Origin: Roseiarcus sp963820095
GTDB lineage: Bacteria; Pseudomonadota; Alphaproteobacteria; Rhizobiales; Beijerinckiaceae
Assembly (NCBI GenBank): GCA_963820095.1
Contig: CAWFZA010000023.1
Span: 186,001 to 250,000, forward strand
Reading direction: 5' to 3'
Length of the DNA stretch: 64,000 bases
Shown here: piece by piece, positions 50,200-59,289 of the stretch
How positions within the stretch are numbered: position 1 is the first letter of the stretch
Layout of the letters: each line of letters opens with the position of its first letter
Program-made: the position numbers and the translations under genes
Notes under the pieces: generated by a model
What the model was told of the DNA's origin: nothing
What the model saw: the letters and a program-made list of their open reading frames with translations, nothing else
Database searches by the model: none

Positions 50200-51834
50200 C
50201 TAGTTGATCCGAACTTCCGTCATCAATCCGCCGAAGTTCTCAGCGTCGTTGGACAGGTGATCGAGATTGGGGGTATAGAGGTAATACACGTCGCCGGCGT
50301 GGTACTTGGTGGTGTCGCTGGCGTCCAGAATCACGTCAAGAGACTCGCCGCCCGCCAGGGTGATCGAGTTGGTGCTGTAGTAGAGATTGTTGCCGCTCTG
50401 ATCGCGCAACAACTTGGCGTTATAGCCAATTACGGTCATCGGGATGCCGAGTGACGCCAGAGTCTGGTATTCGGTTACATCCAAATCAGAAATACGCAAC
50501 AAAGCTTTTTTACCCTCCGGAATGTTGATGATCGACGGCAGCGGCTGTGAGAAGTGCATCGTGCCATCGGTGGTCTGGGTGGCCAGCGGGCCAGGGGTCA
50601 CGGTGTCGGGATAGCTGCGGCCGTTCAACAGGAAGTACTTATCCTTCATGTCGGTGAAACCTTCCGGGTTGAAGGTCATGCCAACGAAGTGAAAGTTCGG
50701 ATCGAAGCCATGGATCTGAAGGGGGTATTCCACATCGTAGTGTGTGGACCCGTCACCATCGTTGTAGGCGTAATTACCAGCTGCGTCGCGCGGCGCCGAA
50801 CCGGCACCCCCCGCAGCTGGAAGTGGATTGCTGCACAGGATGTCGTTGATATCGCATTTTGTGCGCGGGTCACTTTGCTGCGTTACGAGCGCGTCATACA
50901 GGCTGCCGCCAGTCGCGACTCGATTCTGCCGCGGGCGAACGTAAATCTGGCCGACCATGCCCATCTGCAAGTGCTCGGGGGGAGTAATGTGGCAATGCCA
51001 GAAATACGTTCCTGCATCGGGGGCTAAGTAGTAATAAGTGAAGCTGCCGCCGATGTTGATCGCCACCGACGCGTCAGGCACGCCGTCGTAAAAGGCCGAC
51101 GCGTTCGGATAGCCATGGAAGTGAACCGTGTGCTGTTCGAATAGGTCGGGCCGCATGATTTGGCCGACGTTCGTCAGGGTGAGGAAGAACTCGTCGTCTT
51201 CATCAATGGCCATCAATGGCGCCGGCATGTTGCCGTTCATGACGGCCACATCCATGATTTGTCGCGCATCGACGTGGCCATCGAGACATGGGGCAACGCA
51301 ACCACCCGGAATGGCGTCGGCGTCGGAAGCAAGTCCAACGGCACCGTTAAATTTGAACTGGGAAGTCGGAATGGAAGAGTTGGGGAATCCGAGGGGCCAG
51401 CTACCGGCCAAAAGGCCATCTGTATATGCAGGATCCCCTGGCACTAGCGGGTTCTCCGGCATCGTATTGAACACGTTTGGAAATTGTGTGCCAGGCTTGC
51501 CGTCGGCGATGTCCTTCAAACCGGAGAGTGGGCCGAAGGCAAACAAGTAAGTCTGCGTGCCGTCGCCCATCGTCGCGAAGCCGTCGCCACCCGAGATCTG
51601 CTGGCATTTGATGGCGCCGTTCACGTGCGCGCTGGGGACCAAGTACCCATGGGAGCCGGCCGAGAACGTGGTCGCTGCTGTATACGTGGGTTCCGAATTG
51701 TTGTTCGCCGAATTGGGGTGCGTGATAGTTGTGGTGGGGCACTGAACTTGGAACGATTGAGCACTTGCAGTTAAGGTGGCGACACACACCAACACCGCGA
51801 GGGAACAAAGCCCACTTATCTCTCTCTTCGCCAT
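50200..51834 (-). CDS. Multicopper oxidase half carrying copper motifs I and II and the complete type-1 site
   Basis: An exported 544-residue protein with signal peptide (LAVLVCVATLTASAQ). A cupredoxin domain at about 190-300 has motif I as EQHTVHFHG (H235, H238, H240) and motif II as WHCHITPPEHLQMGM (H280, C281, H282, H288, M291 or M293). These give four trinuclear-type histidines plus a complete type-1 site (H235, C281, H288, Met). The C-terminal cupredoxin-like domain (residues 400-544) has no copper motif. Such proteins oxidise metals such as Mn(II), Fe(II) or Cu(I), or phenols, with O2. It is the first gene of the block and probably works with the next protein. Confidence 0.9.
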   Translation of the reverse strand: MAKREISGLCSLAVLVCVATLTASAQSFQVQCPTTTITHPNSANNNSEPTYTAATTFSAGSHGYLVPSAHVNGAIKCQQISGGDGFATMGDGTQTYLFAFGPLSGLKDIADGKPGTQFPNVFNTMPENPLVPGDPAYTDGLLAGSWPLGFPNSSIPTSQFKFNGAVGLASDADAIPGGCVAPCLDGHVDARQIMDVAVMNGNMPAPLMAIDEDDEFFLTLTNVGQIMRPDLFEQHTVHFHGYPNASAFYDGVPDASVAINIGGSFTYYYLAPDAGTYFWHCHITPPEHLQMGMVGQIYVRPRQNRVATGGSLYDALVTQQSDPRTKCDINDILCSNPLPAAGGAGSAPRDAAGNYAYNDGDGSTHYDVEYPLQIHGFDPNFHFVGMTFNPEGFTDMKDKYFLLNGRSYPDTVTPGPLATQTTDGTMHFSQPLPSIINIPEGKKALLRISDLDVTEYQTLASLGIPMTVIGYNAKLLRDQSGNNLYYSTNSITLAGGESLDVILDASDTTKYHAGDVYYLYTPNLDHLSNDAENFGGLMTEVRIN

Positions 51835-52526
51835 ACGTCCTCACTCCTGCCCCGCCGCCGGCGGAGCAACTTAGTTCGTAACACTTCTTCGGAAGCCCGA
51901 ATTGCCTACGACTCCCACCGACATCCGCGGGTTGATACGTGACGCATGCGGCCCGAATTACAAAGCGATCAACGTCGCGCACCTAGTGAATTCCACAGGT
52001 CCGGGTCCACGGATGGTCACGGTCGTCCTGGTACATCAGCGCCAAACGATTGCGCATTCGTTAACATCCCGTCCCGATTCGACGCATGTCGACGTAGAGG
52101 GCCCGCATAGACCTCTGCTGCCATGGCATTCCTCCCTACCCTGCCGACCAACTCTGCCGAAAACTGCCAGTCGGATTGACAACGGGAATGCAGAGCTGCA
52201 TTTCAGCTTCTGCAGGATGCGGTCTAACAATGAGTTGCCTTTTTGATAATTCGCAATAATTACAGGGATGTAATGTAAGTGTAAGGATTCATCGCACTAG
52301 CGGTACCGCAAACACTCAAGCGCAGCTTGATATCTTCTGGCCGCGGCCTGAATTCTTGATAAGTCAAACGACTGCGATTCGGAAATAACGGCGTACCTAT
52401 CACGTTAATCAAAAACGAAAGGCACTTCTGGAGTGCAAAGGATTCGTAGTCCTGGCCTTTTGGCTGAACTTCGGCAGGTTGTGCGAATTCCGACATTCCC
52501 ATGCATGAGTCTGGTTCAGAGTTCGC
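51835..52526. other. Upstream region of the copper oxidase block
   Basis: About 690 bases with no convincing gene. It contains the palindrome at 52259-52274 inside an AT-rich patch (about 52240-52290) and should carry the promoter of the oxidase block and possibly a long leader. Confidence 0.55.
52259..52274. promoter_or_regulatory. Perfect palindrome ATTACA-N4-TGTAAT, candidate response-regulator site
   Basis: ATTACAGGGATGTAAT has 6-bp perfect arms around a 4-base spacer, with two further TGTAA/GTAAG-like half sites next to it. OmpR-type regulators of metal resistance bind similar TTACA/TGTAA repeats. It sits between the oxidase block and the two-component genes, about 430 bases before the first oxidase start. 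Confidence 0.5.
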
Positions 52527-53936
52527 CTACAATCCTTGTTTCTTGTGTAGAGGCAAATCGATGCAGATTCGGGCGCCGCCCGATTGACGGTTGCTGGCAT
52601 TGACACTTCCCCCATGTGCGCGCACGACGGCATCCACGAATGCCAGCCCCAGCCCATGTCCAGTCGATTCTCTGCCCTTTGCGTATCGCTCGAAAATATT
52701 GTGCATCATTTCAGGCGGAAACCCCGGCCCGTCGTCTTCAATAGTGAGAGTTACAGTTTCCAGCGTCTGCAATTCGATCTTGATGTTTGATCCTGGGGAG
52801 AGGTGAACTAACTCATTGTCAAACAGGTTAGAGATCATGCGGTGAATGAGCGCCGCATCGGCAAGGATCATCGCGGGGGCTCGCCGGTCAAAATCGACGG
52901 TCAGACTCTTGTCGATCATGCTTGGGTCGTACAGATCGATCATGGAGACGAGCGTCTCTTCAAGATCCACTTCGCTCAATGTCAATCGGAGGGCGTCGGC
53001 ATTGGCTTCTGCCACATCTAGAGATTCCGCCAGGAACTGGCTCAGCCGGTCGAGCACTTCGATGGATGAAACAATCGCATCGGACTGCTGTTCGGTCGAC
53101 TGGGAGTTCAAAGAGGCCTCCAACCTCCCCCGTATTGTCGTTATTGGACTCCGGAGATCATGCGCAAGAGAGTCCGTCATAGTGTGCAGTTGGCGCATCG
53201 CGTTTTCAATGCGATCGAGCATGTTATTTAATGTCAAGGCAAGGTGCGCTACCTCATCATTGCGATTGCTGGTCGGAACCCTAGTTGTCAAATCGGAGCG
53301 GCCGATCCGCGATGCGGCATCGGTGATTTTCTGCACATGTTTCAATATGCCCCTCGAAATCGAGAACACGAGGCCCGACCCCAAGATCACAATAACCAGC
53401 CATAGAATAAAGAAGAATACACGCAGGGACTTTAGCACCTGAAGTTGGTCTTCCTCCGAGAGGCCGAGGTAGATTCTGCTCCCATCTTCAATGCGAAGCG
53501 AGACAACGCGAAAAGGGATCGAGTGGCCGTCGATTTGCAGATCGATGGGTTGATCGGGAGGAATTCGGGTTCGCAAAATAGAACGCAATGCAGCGTCACC
53601 GGTGCCTGCGCCAATCCAAATCCTCAAGGAGTGGTCTTCGCTTTCCTGCAGGAAGAACACTTGATCCTTCGCCTGACCCAGCGCCCTCTTCTTGCTCGGC
53701 ACTTCCCTGCGAACCACTTCCGCGATCTCACCCACTCCCTGGCTGTACAGAGAGTCTCGGGGCGTTCGCGCGGCAATGTCGCCGAGCAGCGACACTTCTC
53801 CCCACAACCAGGCGTCATTTCGGCGTTGGATATCGTTCGAAACAAACCGATGCAGGAATTGGAAGGCAAGCATGGCGCCAATGGCGAAGGCAAGTGTGCC
53901 CCATAGTGAGATTCGCCAGGCGGCACTCCGCGTCAT
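52527..53936 (-). CDS. Sensor histidine kinase (CusS-like)
   Basis: A membrane kinase of 469 residues. It has two membrane segments (near the N-terminus and VFFFILWLVIVILGSGLVF), a periplasmic sensor of about 140 residues, a HAMP domain, the H-box SLAHDLRSPITTIRGRLEA (histidine near residue 259) and ATPase boxes DDGPGFPPEM and GHGLGLAFVDAVV. The ATG at 53936 is 4 bases past the regulator stop. The order regulator then kinase, and the kinase layout, match CusRS/CopRS-type copper-sensing systems, but the sensed ligand is inference. It ends about 690 bases before the copper oxidase block on the same strand. Confidence 0.92.
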   Translation of the reverse strand: MTRSAAWRISLWGTLAFAIGAMLAFQFLHRFVSNDIQRRNDAWLWGEVSLLGDIAARTPRDSLYSQGVGEIAEVVRREVPSKKRALGQAKDQVFFLQESEDHSLRIWIGAGTGDAALRSILRTRIPPDQPIDLQIDGHSIPFRVVSLRIEDGSRIYLGLSEEDQLQVLKSLRVFFFILWLVIVILGSGLVFSISRGILKHVQKITDAASRIGRSDLTTRVPTSNRNDEVAHLALTLNNMLDRIENAMRQLHTMTDSLAHDLRSPITTIRGRLEASLNSQSTEQQSDAIVSSIEVLDRLSQFLAESLDVAEANADALRLTLSEVDLEETLVSMIDLYDPSMIDKSLTVDFDRRAPAMILADAALIHRMISNLFDNELVHLSPGSNIKIELQTLETVTLTIEDDGPGFPPEMMHNIFERYAKGRESTGHGLGLAFVDAVVRAHGGSVNASNRQSGGARICIDLPLHKKQGL

Positions 53937-53940
53937 TGGC

Positions 53941-54618
53941 CTAGGAGTTGCGGAGGACGTAGCCCATACCTCGCAAGGTCGCAATCAAAGGCTTGCGACC
54001 TCTCCCGTCGACCTTGCTCCGCAGTCGGCTCATCTGGACATCCACGACGTTCGTCTTTGGCTCGATACGCATTCCCCAAACGCCTTCGAGAATCATGGAT
54101 CTTGTGACTACTCGGCCTGCATTGCGACAAAGAAACTCAAGTAAGGCAAACTCCTGGGAAGTGAGCCGAAGCGGGGTTCCTGACCTTGTTACTTCACGAT
54201 GAACCAGATCCATTTCGAGGTCGAGCACACGAAGTTGCGCCGCTGTTTCTTCCGTGCGAGATTCTCTCTTGAGGAGATTTCTCAATCTTGCAAGAAGCTC
54301 GGCAAGTGCAAACGGCTTAGTCAGGTAGTCGTCTCCCCCCTGCTCCAAGCCTTTCACCCGCTCATCGACGGAACGCCTTGCGGAGAGGATCAACACCGGA
54401 GCTCTCACACCGGTCTGCCGCAACGCCGTAATCAGGTCGATTCCATCCTGATCCGGAAGACCTAAATCAACAACCAGGAGGTGGTAGTCGGAATCGGGGG
54501 CCAGTTTCATGGCTGCTTTGGCGTCGGAAGCCACATCGACCTGATAGCCGGCTTCGGACAAGGCATGAGCCAGAAATCGCCGGATGTCGAGTTCGTCTTC
54601 AACCAAAAGGAGTTTCAT
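53941..54618 (-). CDS. OmpR-family response regulator
   Basis: A 225-residue regulator. The receiver has acidic residues in LLVEDE, the phospho-acceptor D51 in LLVVDLGLPDQDGI, and lysine K101 in YLTKPF. The winged-helix C-terminus has RLTSQEFALLEFLCRNAGRV and VDVQMSRLRSKVD, ending RGMGYVLRNS. It forms an operon with the kinase. The likely target is the neighbouring copper oxidase block. Confidence 0.95.
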   Translation of the reverse strand: MKLLLVEDELDIRRFLAHALSEAGYQVDVASDAKAAMKLAPDSDYHLLVVDLGLPDQDGIDLITALRQTGVRAPVLILSARRSVDERVKGLEQGGDDYLTKPFALAELLARLRNLLKRESRTEETAAQLRVLDLEMDLVHREVTRSGTPLRLTSQEFALLEFLCRNAGRVVTRSMILEGVWGMRIEPKTNVVDVQMSRLRSKVDGRGRKPLIATLRGMGYVLRNS

Positions 54619-54707
54619 GATGACCGGGGGAACTCCTCATCTGGTCGCGTTTGCCATCCAAATCCGGCTGGCGGGGCGAGAATGGCACTAAGAAACTTTG
54701 GAGGGCA

Positions 54708-55895
54708 TTATATCCGATTTTGGGTGAATACGCTGAGGTCATCTTGTTTCCTCTGCGGGGATACGGCCGACCCACTCAACCTTGTGGTGCCAATCATGTG
54801 GTCGAGTTGAGGCCGGAACTCTGACAGATTTCCTAAATGGGCTCGGCAAAGTACGCGCCAGGAGAGCCAGGGGACGCCAAGTTTTCGGCCGGCAGTGACC
54901 AATCGGCTGGACCGAAGATTTGCACGCAAAACCGGCTGTCCAGAGTCCGAGACCAGCACGAACTCTTCGGGATTCAATGCTCGCTTTTCGAGCGCCCAAT
55001 CGGCTAGCACCGCGAATAAACGTGCGGAGAGAACAACGTTCCGGTTTCGCCTTGCGCTCGCATTCCCCACACCACTCGGGTTCCAGTGCGCCCTCACTGC
55101 AATGCAGTACGGAGGTATGATCTCTCCCTCTAGTACTCTCGGCGAATCCGCCACGTTCACGTGCTTCCATTGAAGATTACAGATCTCTTGAATGTTCATT
55201 CCGGTGCTCAATGTCAAAAATGCAACATCCTTTTCCGGGGAGGGTAATAGCTGGAGTATCGCCCTTGCCTGATTCATGGTGAGATCCGGCTTTGACCTGT
55301 GAGCCCTCGGGGGCAGCTTCACGTGAGACCCGGGGTTGAGGCGGTGAAAGCAACCCTCCTGCTGGGCATGTGCGATGATTGCAAACGCTGCGTTCTTGAT
55401 GTGCTTCACGGTCTGCCATGCATAGTTGCGCGCAAAAGCTGCAGCCACTAGACTTCGCACATGCTCTGGTGTGAGGTCGCACAGCCTGACCTGGTCAAGG
55501 TAAGGCCAACCGGGAACTGAATGTAATCTTGCTTTCGAGACTCCTTCTGCATTGAACATGCGGTGCACTATCTCGGGGCTGATAAGGTGCTTAAGCATGG
55601 CCTGATAGTGCGTTCGCCCGGCGAGGGTCTTGTGCTGTACATGTTCCGGGATGAATTTGGTTTCCACAAATGCGCTGAACGACATACTGGCGTTCTGAAT
55701 CACGGAGTTAAATCCAAGTCTCTCCGACGCCACTCCAATCCCCTTGAATCCGCGGGTTTCGGCCTCTTGGGAGTCCTTATCTTTTTGTTTGCGGCCCGAA
55801 GAATGTGAACTGCGACCAACCCTGCTGAACTCGCGGGCGGCGACGCGCGTCACTCGATCTGAAAAGCCAGTCCTATGATTCCCATTCATGATCAC
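54708..55895 (-). CDS. Tyrosine-recombinase-like protein with degenerate catalytic site
   Basis: A 395-residue protein with the SAM-like core-binding region (QHKTLAGRTHYQAMLKHL) and a catalytic-like domain. The first active-site arginine of the usual TGLRxxEL is asparagine here (LSTGMNIQEICNLQW), the HxxR segment appears as SWRVLCRAHLGNL, and no clear final tyrosine follows. It is therefore probably not a working recombinase, or belongs to an acidobacterial branch with a changed site. The first 70 residues may be non-coding; the conserved part begins at 55685 (MSFSAFVE). No partner is adjacent. Confidence 0.7.
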   Translation of the reverse strand: MIMNGNHRTGFSDRVTRVAAREFSRVGRSSHSSGRKQKDKDSQEAETRGFKGIGVASERLGFNSVIQNASMSFSAFVETKFIPEHVQHKTLAGRTHYQAMLKHLISPEIVHRMFNAEGVSKARLHSVPGWPYLDQVRLCDLTPEHVRSLVAAAFARNYAWQTVKHIKNAAFAIIAHAQQEGCFHRLNPGSHVKLPPRAHRSKPDLTMNQARAILQLLPSPEKDVAFLTLSTGMNIQEICNLQWKHVNVADSPRVLEGEIIPPYCIAVRAHWNPSGVGNASARRNRNVVLSARLFAVLADWALEKRALNPEEFVLVSDSGQPVLRANLRSSRLVTAGRKLGVPWLSWRVLCRAHLGNLSEFRPQLDHMIGTTRLSGSAVSPQRKQDDLSVFTQNRI

Positions 55896-56238
55896 TTGTG
55901 CTCTTTCACCCTTCCGGATTGGAGATGCAGGCGCCCCGTTTTGTTCGTTTGAATCAGATGATCCGGTCGTTCATTCACCACAAGCTTGCTCTTCCGCAAA
56001 CATTACGTGATCGTAAGGAAGTTGTAATTCTTCTCGGGAAAAGGTCCATCGTGAGAATGAAACTTATTGACTTTGGACATTAAATACGACGTCAATAGGA
56101 ATACGAAATTCTTGACACATCGCCGACCCAGCTTACTTTCGAATACGGTCACTTCAACGTGAGGGCGGAGTTCAGGCGTTTGATCGCTATGTTTAGAATC
56201 GGGTATCGGCAGGCTACGACCCTCGAGGAACCTCGACT
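55896..56238. other. Intergenic region, divergent promoters
   Basis: About 340 bases between divergent genes, AT-richer than the surroundings. No RNA gene or clear operator was found by eye. Confidence 0.45.
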
Positions 56239-57714
56239 GTGGAACTCGCGCCCGAAGTTGGCTCATCAACACGTCCGCGTCAAAGGGCTCTAAAAAGGTC
56301 TTGGATGACCTTGTTGGGCGTCGTGATCGTGACGGCAGCCTTGAGTCTATTCTTCCTTCGCGACCGGTTCTGGACTCGATCCGAACACATCATTCTGGTG
56401 CTGCAGGGATCTACATCTCTGAGCGATGAACTCATGCCCAAGCTCGCTGAAGCGTTTCTTCGCAACGAGATGGGAGCAGTAGAGACCGGCTTCAGAGTTG
56501 CTGGGAGAGATGCGCAGGGTCATGCACACCTTCGTGTTTGGGGAAAAGTCCCGGGCCGGTCCGGACTGCAGGTGATCGAAATCTACGGTACCAGTTCGAG
56601 CGCTGCATTTGCATGCCTGGCCACAGAATCCGGACCAAATTCCTGCGACATCGGAATGTCAACCCGTCCAATCAATGAATCGGATAAGGCGAGTTATCCC
56701 GCGCTCGAAAACCTCCGTGAGAGTGCTAACGAGCACGTAGTTGCACTCGATGGGATTGCCTTCATCGTAAATCCGGCGAATCCAGTATCCCAGCTCACCA
56801 TTCCTCAGCTAAACGCAATCTACAGTGGAGAGATCCGGAACTGGAAAAGTGTTGGCGGAAATGATGCCCCGATCGAGATTTTTGGCCACGATGCCGATTC
56901 AGGAGCATTCGGGATTTTTGGGGAAAGGGCCACCGTCAGAGGCACTGCGAGTACAGCGGAATCGTCAGCTATTTCTCCTCACGACCAGGTTGCCGACAGC
57001 GGGCTCATTGTGAATGCTGTCACTCGCTCACCGAACGCTATAGGATATGTATCCTCTACCATGATTCGGAATGCGAAGGCCGTGGCGATCTCGGATGGAA
57101 GCGGCCCGCCAATCTTTCCAACCGAGCTCTCTATCGCTACCGGTGACTATCCCATCTGTCGACGGCTTTTTCTTTACAACTGGGACGCGCCGGGTTCAGT
57201 AACGGATGCGTTCATACGATATGTCATCTACAAACCGGGCCAGATGCTGGTTGAGCCGACACCGTTTGTCGAACTGACTCCCAGAGTTTTCCATATACCC
57301 GCTCCCCGCGATGCGCCTGCGGGATACAGGGAAATCGCCTCAAAATATTCAAGAATCAGCCTCAGCTTTCATTTCTCCTCTGAACAATCGGATGATGTAA
57401 CGAACGATCTCGACAGCCTCGCACGTGTGAATGTTCTTCGTCTACGGACCTTCCTGGCGACACACGAGAAGACTGGAGAGGACATTCTTCTGATCGGCTT
57501 TGCCGATGGCAAGGAGGGAACCGATTCCGGTGAACAAATCGCCCAGCAGCGAGCGGTTGAAATCGCAACCAGTTTGAGAGCCATCGGTGTCATTGTTCCC
57601 TTACAGAACATCCGTAACTTTGACGCCGATCTTCCGGTCGCTTCAAACGATACGCCGGAAGGGCGGCAAAGGAATCGCAGAGTGGAGGTTTGGGTGCGAG
57701 ATCGGCTGCAATGA
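56239..57714 (+). CDS. PstS-like substrate-binding domain fused to OmpA peptidoglycan-binding domain
   Basis: A 491-residue protein from a GTG start with GAGGAA upstream. A membrane anchor (LLGVVIVTAALSLFFL) is followed by a type II periplasmic-binding domain like PstS (about residues 51-340), with IEIYGTSSSAAFACL, LTIPQLNAIYSGEIRNWKSV and DSGAFGIFGERAT, and then an OmpA-C domain (about 365-490) ending RQRNRRVEVWV. PstS binds phosphate; here the protein would be held at the inner membrane and bound to peptidoglycan. Its role could be phosphate sensing or envelope attachment. No pst transporter genes are adjacent. Confidence 0.85.
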   Translation: MELAPEVGSSTRPRQRALKRSWMTLLGVVIVTAALSLFFLRDRFWTRSEHIILVLQGSTSLSDELMPKLAEAFLRNEMGAVETGFRVAGRDAQGHAHLRVWGKVPGRSGLQVIEIYGTSSSAAFACLATESGPNSCDIGMSTRPINESDKASYPALENLRESANEHVVALDGIAFIVNPANPVSQLTIPQLNAIYSGEIRNWKSVGGNDAPIEIFGHDADSGAFGIFGERATVRGTASTAESSAISPHDQVADSGLIVNAVTRSPNAIGYVSSTMIRNAKAVAISDGSGPPIFPTELSIATGDYPICRRLFLYNWDAPGSVTDAFIRYVIYKPGQMLVEPTPFVELTPRVFHIPAPRDAPAGYREIASKYSRISLSFHFSSEQSDDVTNDLDSLARVNVLRLRTFLATHEKTGEDILLIGFADGKEGTDSGEQIAQQRAVEIATSLRAIGVIVPLQNIRNFDADLPVASNDTPEGRQRNRRVEVWVRDRLQ

Positions 57715-57999
57715 CCATCATGCAAGACTGCTCTAATGTCTCGATCGCTATTCAAGCAGAATCACAGACGGACGGGAGCAGTCTCCCTTTTCCATGGACT
57801 TCAAAGGACCACAATTTCCATGGGTTATGCCTGCAACCCGATACCTCCGGTGGCCTCAACCACAATTACCCCCGCTTGTACCCAACCGCGCCGGGACGGA
57901 AAAAGACTGAGAACAACGGAAGACTCTAGCTCTATTTTCAATTATTTGGGGAATTTTGTGGAGAAAGTGGACAACCATGGAACCCGTAAGGAAGATTTC
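57715..57999. other. Intergenic region before tRNA-Ser
   Basis: About 285 bases with no recognised gene. It marks the chromosomal side of the mobile element. Confidence 0.4.
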
Positions 58000-58092
58000 T
58001 GGCGGAGAGAGGGGGATTCGAACCCCCGGTAGAGCTTTTGACCCTACAACGGTTTAGCAAACCGCCGCCTTCAGCCACTCGGCCATCTCTCC
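58000..58092 (-). tRNA. tRNA-Ser (anticodon GCT)
   Basis: A class II tRNA with CCA encoded. The acceptor GGAGAGA pairs with TCTCTCC, the anticodon loop TTGCTAA gives GCT, a long variable arm follows, and the T-arm has GGTTCGAATCC. The 5' 39 bases also encode the end of the integrase on the same strand. Confidence 0.96.
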
Positions 58093-59289
58093 GGCTCGGT
58101 TATTCAACAGTTTAGCACGTACCTGGTTCGGTACCTGCTGGCCAGTTGCTGGACACCCTTCCAAAAGCTCCACCGTCGCCTGCAGGCGCTCCATCGCCTC
58201 GACCACAGAGGGATCGAAGGTCTTGATGTAACGCTCTTTAGTGACGTGTGGATGCGCATGGCGCAGAATCCTCTGCACGGTCTTTTCATTGGCCCCCAGC
58301 GCGTACAGGTTGGACGCAATCCCGCGACGGAACCCGTGCCAGCCGTACCACTGGAGCCCGATGGCCTCGACCGCGGGACGAATCACCCGTTGCGCCAGCT
58401 TGTCCATGTCCATCCTTTCGCCGTTGCCATGGTGGAACATGACCCCGGCGGTGGGGTGGTGCATGGACGCGCGATACGCATCGAGGATCGTCGCCAGCTT
58501 GGGGATCACCGGAACCGGCTGACGGCTCGCGCGGGTCTTGGGCTTGTTGACAAACTCCCGCCACGCCGAGCGATTCACCGACAGCAGCTCCACCGTATAG
58601 TCCGGCCATTCCAGCCCTCGCAGCTCGCCCTCGCGCAGCCCGGCCAGGGATGCGGTAGCGACGACTGCCTGGGGAAGCAATGGCAGGACGTTGAGAATCC
58701 GAAGAATCTGCGCCAGGTTGTAGGCGTACGTTTCCACCGACTCGCGTGCGCTGTTGGGGATCAGTGCGCCCTGTACCGGATTGGCTCCGTCGAACGCGCC
58801 TTCATTCTTCGCGTGCGTGAAGATTCCGCTCAGCACCGACTTAATGTGCTGCAGCGAACTCTTCCTCAGATTGTGTTCGCCAGCAATCGCACGAAGCATC
58901 CTGCTGGCGTGCACGGTTCTGAACTCGCGCACACGAATTTCACCGACGCGGCCCGACATGTGATTCTCCCAGATCTCCCGGTATCCCTTGTGCGTGCTGG
59001 CTCGCAGTTCCGTCTGCGCCCACGGCAGGTAAACGGCCTCGACAAACTCCAACAGCGTCATGCACTCGTCGGCGATGACCTGGCCCGAATTCACCTTCTG
59101 CATGAAGGCAATTCGCACCGGTTCAATCTCCGATTTCGTCGGGTAATCCTGCATACTGCCAAGGCGTTTACTTCGCCGCTCGTTTTTGATCGAACCGTCT
59201 TGCTGCCGGCGTCGCTCGCGGTAACGCACGAACCACGCACTATGTTCTGGATACAGTTGCCCTTTTTGATAACGAACAGATTTGGTCAT
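58054..59289 (-). CDS. Tyrosine integrase ending inside tRNA-Ser
   Basis: A 411-residue phage-type integrase. Its catalytic residues are present: arginine in LAGLREGELRGLEW, HGFRRGIASNLY, and histidine with final tyrosine in HAHPHVTKERYIKT. The last 12 codons (EMAEWLKAAVC and stop) are the 5' half of the tRNA, with the TAA in the anticodon loop. This suggests insertion by recombination within the tRNA gene. The start overlaps the excisionase-like stop by 4 bases (ATGA), a translational coupling. Confidence 0.95.
   Translation of the reverse strand: MTKSVRYQKGQLYPEHSAWFVRYRERRRQQDGSIKNERRSKRLGSMQDYPTKSEIEPVRIAFMQKVNSGQVIADECMTLLEFVEAVYLPWAQTELRASTHKGYREIWENHMSGRVGEIRVREFRTVHASRMLRAIAGEHNLRKSSLQHIKSVLSGIFTHAKNEGAFDGANPVQGALIPNSARESVETYAYNLAQILRILNVLPLLPQAVVATASLAGLREGELRGLEWPDYTVELLSVNRSAWREFVNKPKTRASRQPVPVIPKLATILDAYRASMHHPTAGVMFHHGNGERMDMDKLAQRVIRPAVEAIGLQWYGWHGFRRGIASNLYALGANEKTVQRILRHAHPHVTKERYIKTFDPSVVEAMERLQATVELLEGCPATGQQVPNQVRAKLLNNRAGEMAEWLKAAVC

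Noticed and set aside
51835..52250. Plus-strand frame upstream of the oxidase block
   Set aside because: No domain, and its start has no ribosome-binding site; the area reads as regulatory DNA.
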